The notes under the pieces: model-generated
What the model saw: the letters and a program-made list of their open reading frames with translations, nothing else
What the model was told of the DNA's origin: nothing
Databases searched by the model: none
Position numbers and translations under genes: made by a program
Source: a virus
IMG/VR virus record: IMGVR_UViG_3300050821_008688
Location: 35,669-99,668 of that record
Length of the DNA stretch: 64,000 nt
Strand: one strand, 5' to 3'
Shown here: piece by piece, positions 63,717-64,000 of the stretch
How positions within the stretch are numbered: the first letter of the stretch is position 1
How the letters are laid out: each line of letters starts with the position of its first letter

Positions 63717-64000
63717 TAAAACAGGCAGCCGGTTGTTTAAGTCGGTGAACATCAAGATTTATTTTCCTGATAAAATTTTTCCAGACAAGAAGCTGGCACA
63801 GCGTGCGCCGCCGAAGAAAGGTTTCTCGTCTGAAAATATCGACGACATATTGATGGAGGTTGCCGACCGGCTTGAAACTCTTTACCCGTGGTGGGAATTC
63901 AAGATGATGGAACTGGCTCCTACGGGACGCGCGGCCAATTTTATTTTCACTTTTGCGGGCTATCGCGCGGGTTCATTTCCCGCCGCGAAGCCTGAAGATT
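63706..64000 (+). CDS. Unknown protein, open at right edge (at least 98 aa)
   Basis: ATG 63706 overlaps the previous stop by 11 nt. MLRDKTGSRLFKSVNIKIYF then FPDKKLAQRAPPKKGFSSE, VADRLETLYPWWEFKMMEL. No stop before the window ends. Function unknown. Confidence 0.6.
   Translation, partial: MLRDKTGSRLFKSVNIKIYFPDKIFPDKKLAQRAPPKKGFSSENIDDILMEVADRLETLYPWWEFKMMELAPTGRAANFIFTFAGYRAGSFPAAKPED

Overview
The window is a contiguous piece of a tailed double-stranded DNA bacteriophage genome of moderate G+C content. It carries a terminase, portal, scaffold and capsid cassette, a phage-type replication and recombination set, four recognisable tRNA genes, and more than 120 tightly packed genes, many of them tiny and joined by ATGA, GTGA or TAATG overlaps. 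No host genes, rRNA, transposase or CRISPR array was seen. No tape measure, tail tube, sheath or baseplate gene was recognised, so a short-tailed virion or tail genes outside the window are both possible. The large portal (742 aa) and a 953-aa virion-type protein fit a podovirus-like particle, but this is inference. The host cannot be named.

Layout. 1-562: two rightward genes. 559-3290: leftward accessory operons (catalytic-core tyrosine recombinase, DUF2958 protein, several unknowns). 3470-7927: a rightward accessory operon opened by a virion-like adhesin gene, with an HTH protein, an Acb2-like candidate and a SLOG-like protein. 8073-9741: leftward accessory genes including a papain-like candidate. 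9742-10934: mostly non-coding, with a cluster of 15-bp palindromes. 10935-16256: about 20 small genes, including six related tandem genes, three consecutive membrane micro-peptides and a Cys-repeat protein. 16256-18167: phage GroEL and GroES. 18171-33830: terminase small subunit, fibre-type proteins, large terminase, portal, scaffold, capsid and small head or membrane genes. 33860-34691: tRNAs for Met (CAT), Gly (TCC), Thr (CGT) and Asn (GTT) interleaved with structured non-coding RNA candidates. 34706-38799: histidine phosphatase and the large virion protein. 38853-39938: leftward genes with a SWIM finger. 40047-52961: endonuclease VII, a membrane/coiled-coil protein, metallophosphoesterase, DEDDh exonuclease, RecA, nucleotide-pool enzymes, family A DNA polymerase, ERF annealing protein, SSB and UvrD-like helicase. 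53052-55727: a cassette of ParB-like protein, tRNA-like RNA, unknown protein and DruA/Mom-like protein. 55724-58849: RecB/Cas4-like nuclease and primase-helicase. 58849-59040: a large inverted repeat around (AT)16, a candidate origin. 59075-64000: small genes including DUF4326, two HNH proteins and a cupin-like protein.

Regulation is unusually readable. (1) Early-type promoters carry a GTAC-N4-GTAC operator. On leftward promoters it lies one base upstream of the -35 box, which is an activator position. On three rightward promoters it, or a stretched form, covers the spacer and -10. Many of these promoters place the ATG exactly 6 nt after the -10, which predicts leaderless mRNAs. (2) A 15-bp palindrome (RTGTAAAWTTTACAY) recurs at 1.45, 10.3, 10.9 and 40.8 kb. 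(3) Six virion or late transcription units are each preceded by GACT-N7-CTATA, a compact late-promoter candidate.

The most exciting candidate is the cassette at 53.0-55.7 kb. A ParB-like gene is followed by a 70-nt RNA gene that looks like a glycine tRNA, with an acceptor ending in U-CCA, a good T arm and UCC in a shortened 4-nt anticodon loop, but that cannot decode normally. Next come an unknown protein and a DruA/Mom-like protein. The inferred model is an RNA-dependent system in which a charged tRNA-like molecule donates an aminoacyl group, possibly to DNA.
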